From the NCBI GenBank assembly GCA_030018645.1, contig JASEHX010000051.1, positions 1 to 8,691 of the forward strand: 8,691 nt of DNA, given 5' to 3'. The notes under the pieces are model-generated. The model did not search any database. It worked only from the letters and a program-made list of their open reading frames with translations, and had not been told where the DNA came from. Positions 7,111-8,691 of the stretch are shown piece by piece. The DNA is from Candidatus Margulisiibacteriota bacterium (GTDB lineage Bacteria; Margulisbacteria; WOR-1; O2-12-FULL-45-9). Each line of letters begins with the position of its first letter. Position 1 is the stretch's first letter. Both the position numbers and the translations under genes were made by a program.

Positions 7111-7137
7111 ATTATAAAGAAGATAAATGCTTTGCAA
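7111..7137 (-). promoter_or_regulatory. Candidate promoter of the giant gene operon
   Basis: On the minus strand a perfect TATAAT (7116-7111) overlaps the ATPase stop codon. A weak -35-like TTGCAA lies at 7137-7132, 15 bases away, or CTTGCA at 16. Transcription would start near 7104, giving a leader of about 45 bases that contains the whole 31-bp repeat and lacks an obvious Shine-Dalgarno sequence. The -35 match is poor, so confidence is moderate. Confidence 0.45.
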
Positions 7138-8329
7138 GAGATACAAAAGGAATGGCCATAATATTATTGGCTAATGGCAATTCGGTATCAGATAGGCAAA
7201 CAACCATTCCTTGGTTTACTTCTTTTTGGAACAATTTGCAAAATGTATTAATGGGTGCTGCATGAAGCAATGTAGGGGTTTTGGTTATTTTTACTTCGAT
7301 TGGAACTATTTTATTATTCAGCTCAATTATGAAATCTACTTCATCTCCGCCGGCTGTTCGCCAAAAATAAATTGCTGGAATAAGTCCACGGTTATGGTAG
7401 AACTTGAGGAGCTCTCCAAAGACAGCGGATTCAGCCAGCGGACCGGCAAAATTGCCTTGCAAGGCAAGAACCGGGTCTTTCAATCCAACTAGGTGTGAGC
7501 AAAGGCCGGTATCGGTAAAGAATAGTTTTGGAGCTTTTATTAAACGTTTTCCTTTATTATTATAATAAGGGCGGACAGAATATATTTGCTGGCTGGCTTC
7601 TAAAATATTAATCCAAGCTTTAATGGTGTTTACCGCAATGCCAAGATCTTTGGATATTGAAGAAAGATTAAGTAATTGTGCATTACGCGCGGCGCACATC
7701 TGCAGAAATATTTGGAATTCACTTAGATTGCCGATTTGGCGCAATCCCCGCACATCTCTTTCAAGATAGGTTTGTAGATAGCCGGCATACCATAAATTTG
7801 AATCAAGCTCTGGATTAGCGGCCAATTCAGGGAAAGCGCCGCGCACCCAAAAAGAGAATAAGGGAATAGAAATGTTATTATTTATTGGCAATTGATTAAA
7901 GCGGCTTTCCTGCCAATTCATGGGCAGTAGAGTCAAAACCGCGCAGCGGCCCGCCAATGATTCGGTTACGCCTTGCATAAGAGGAAATTGTTGTGAACCG
8001 GTCAGCAAAAATAAACCCTTTTGGGCGCGATGAGTATCAATTTCAATTTTAATATAAGGCAGGAGGGATGGGGCATATTGAATTTCATCGATTATCAGAG
8101 GAGCAGGATACTTTTCCAAAAACAATTTTGGATCAGCAATCGCAAGAGCACGAATTTGGGGGTCATCCAAAGTAACATAATTGTGGCTTTGCTTGAAAAA
8201 ATGTTCAAATAGAGTGGTTTTCCCTGACTGGCGGGGTCCGGTTAATATTACGGCCGAAAATTGCTCGACAGCCCTTTTAAGGGTATTTTCGATTTCCCTT
8301 GGCCAATATTGCATTGGATTATTGCCCAT
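7112..8329 (-). CDS. AAA+ family ATPase with DUF4143 and C-terminal PD-(D/E)XK-like region
   Basis: A complete 405-residue member of the common bacterial/archaeal ATPase plus DUF4143 family, whose cellular role is not well established. Numbered from the start at 8329: Walker A GPRQSGKTT at 31-39, Walker B PLIIDEIQ at 77-84, the sensor-like LLTGSQQF at 108-115, and the family hallmark ESLAGR at 123-128. A winged-helix-like part (about 203-252) contains the DUF4143 signature YLERDVR (188-194). The C terminus has EVDF (330-333) and PIEVK (343-347), as in nuclease-like folds. The motifs look intact. Starts at 8389 and 8314 are also in frame; 8329 is preferred because a promoter places the transcript start there and the family usually begins just before PREIE. 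It is bracketed by 31-bp repeats, suggesting insertion as a cassette. No link to the giant gene is evident beyond shared strand. Confidence 0.92.
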   Translation of the reverse strand: MGNNPMQYWPREIENTLKRAVEQFSAVILTGPRQSGKTTLFEHFFKQSHNYVTLDDPQIRALAIADPKLFLEKYPAPLIIDEIQYAPSLLPYIKIEIDTHRAQKGLFLLTGSQQFPLMQGVTESLAGRCAVLTLLPMNWQESRFNQLPINNNISIPLFSFWVRGAFPELAANPELDSNLWYAGYLQTYLERDVRGLRQIGNLSEFQIFLQMCAARNAQLLNLSSISKDLGIAVNTIKAWINILEASQQIYSVRPYYNNKGKRLIKAPKLFFTDTGLCSHLVGLKDPVLALQGNFAGPLAESAVFGELLKFYHNRGLIPAIYFWRTAGGDEVDFIIELNNKIVPIEVKITKTPTLLHAAPINTFCKLFQKEVNQGMVVCLSDTELPLANNIMAIPFVSLAKHLSSL

Positions 8330-8335
8330 GTATTT

Positions 8336-8364
8336 AGCATAACAGCGACAAATTATTAAGTCAA
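8336..8364 (-). promoter_or_regulatory. Sigma70-like promoter giving a leaderless or near-leaderless ATPase mRNA
   Basis: On the minus strand TTGACT (8364-8359), a 17-base spacer and TATGCT (8341-8336) form a good promoter. The A of the ATG at 8329 is the seventh base after the -10 box, where transcription usually starts. No Shine-Dalgarno sequence precedes the ATG. If the promoter is real, the in-frame ATG at 8389 lies upstream of the transcript and cannot be used. Confidence 0.6.
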
Positions 8365-8372
8365 GAGCAGAT

Positions 8373-8408
8373 TTGCAATTAAAATGCAATAATACACAAC
8401 CTTGTATT
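8373..8408. promoter_or_regulatory. Two short inverted repeats upstream of the ATPase promoter
   Basis: TTGCA/TGCAA arms (8373-8377, 8385-8389) and AATACA/TGTATT arms (8391-8396, 8403-8408) lie just upstream of the -35 box. They could be operator half-sites, but short palindromes are frequent in AT-rich DNA. Confidence 0.2.
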
Positions 8409-8426
8409 TACCTACCACTCCCCGCC

Positions 8427-8457
8427 TATATCGTGCATAAATGGGGAAAACTTGTGC
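8427..8457 (-). repeat. 31-bp direct repeat, copy 2, upstream of the ATPase gene
   Basis: Partner of 7069-7099, same orientation, 28 of 31 bases identical, with copy starts 1358 bases apart. It lies between the upstream TPR gene and the ATPase promoter. An AT-rich, -10-like stretch lies just before it on the minus strand (8458-8475), so a leader position, as in copy 1, is possible. Confidence 0.85.
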
Positions 8458-8496
8458 TATTTTTAGATATACAATTTGGCGCAGTATGCGTATTTT

Positions 8497-8691
8497 TTAG
8501 GGATTACTTTCTAGATATTTTAACGCCCTAAGCGACATTAAAGCCTCGGTAGCATTTGCATTAGTGGGATCAATTGCCAACACCTTTTCATATTCTGCAA
8601 TTGCTCGATCAATATCTCCCTTTTGAAAATAAACCGATTGTTTTTTATATAGTAAAAGGAGACCACTTGTTAAAGGAAAATAGACCCACCT
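8497..8691 (-). CDS. C-terminal fragment of a TPR-ending, probably membrane protein
   Basis: The last 64 residues of a gene that enters from the right edge, stop codon TAA at 8499-8497. The visible start is hydrophobic (VYFPLTSGLLLLY), like the end of a transmembrane helix, followed by a basic boundary (KKQ). A TPR-type repeat follows: YFQKGDIDRAIAEYEKVL then AIDPTNANA, with the usual Gly-Asp, Ala and Asp-Pro positions, and a short helix to the end. Large membrane proteins of the glycosyltransferase or O-antigen ligase-like type often end in TPRs, which would fit, but the catalytic part is outside the window. No clear terminator follows it. Confidence 0.8.
   Translation of the reverse strand, partial: RWVYFPLTSGLLLLYKKQSVYFQKGDIDRAIAEYEKVLAIDPTNANATEALMSLRALKYLESNP

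Noticed and set aside
8479..8498. Plus-strand terminator: CGCA-GTA-TGCG stem followed by several T
   Set aside because: The stem is only four base pairs and no plus-strand gene precedes it.
1..8691. tRNA, rRNA or CRISPR array
   Set aside because: No cloverleaf-like sequence, rRNA motif or regularly spaced repeats were seen; the only direct repeat is the pair around the ATPase.

Overview
The window is bacterial, with dense, mostly minus-strand genes, the standard genetic code and Shine-Dalgarno sites on the small genes. No gene here fixes the taxon. A DUF4143-type ATPase beside large proteins that I cannot assign to any family would suit an uncultured or candidate-phylum bacterium, but that is inference only.

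Layout, from right to left in the direction of transcription. (1) 8691-8497 is the 3' end of a TPR-ending protein, probably membrane-anchored. (2) 8329-7112 is a complete AAA+ ATPase of the ATPase/DUF4143 type, with its own sigma70-like promoter placed so that the mRNA may begin at the start codon. Near-identical 31-bp direct repeats lie on either side of this gene. (3) 7059-1615 encodes a 1814-residue protein without a signal peptide. It holds five, perhaps six, diverged copies of a helical module that ends in a hydrophobic hairpin. A Pro/Ser/Thr linker, a short helical solenoid and about 200 residues of coiled coil follow. (4) Small genes for proteins of 101, 86, 111 and 103 residues follow on the same strand. 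The first two are tightly coupled to the giant gene. The last two have strong ribosome binding sites. A repeat element at 905-1045 and a stem-loop at 448-475 lie in the gaps. (5) A possible further gene begins at base 70 and runs off the left edge.

The giant gene and the small helical proteins look like one operon or export module. A large protein with repeated hydrophobic helices, Ser-rich N termini without signal peptides, and about 100-residue helical partners recall the translocator and needle/rod components of type III secretion. This resemblance rests on architecture and short motifs seen by eye, and no secretion ATPase, export-gate or chaperone gene is present in the window to confirm it. 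The ATPase is probably an unrelated, possibly inserted, neighbour.
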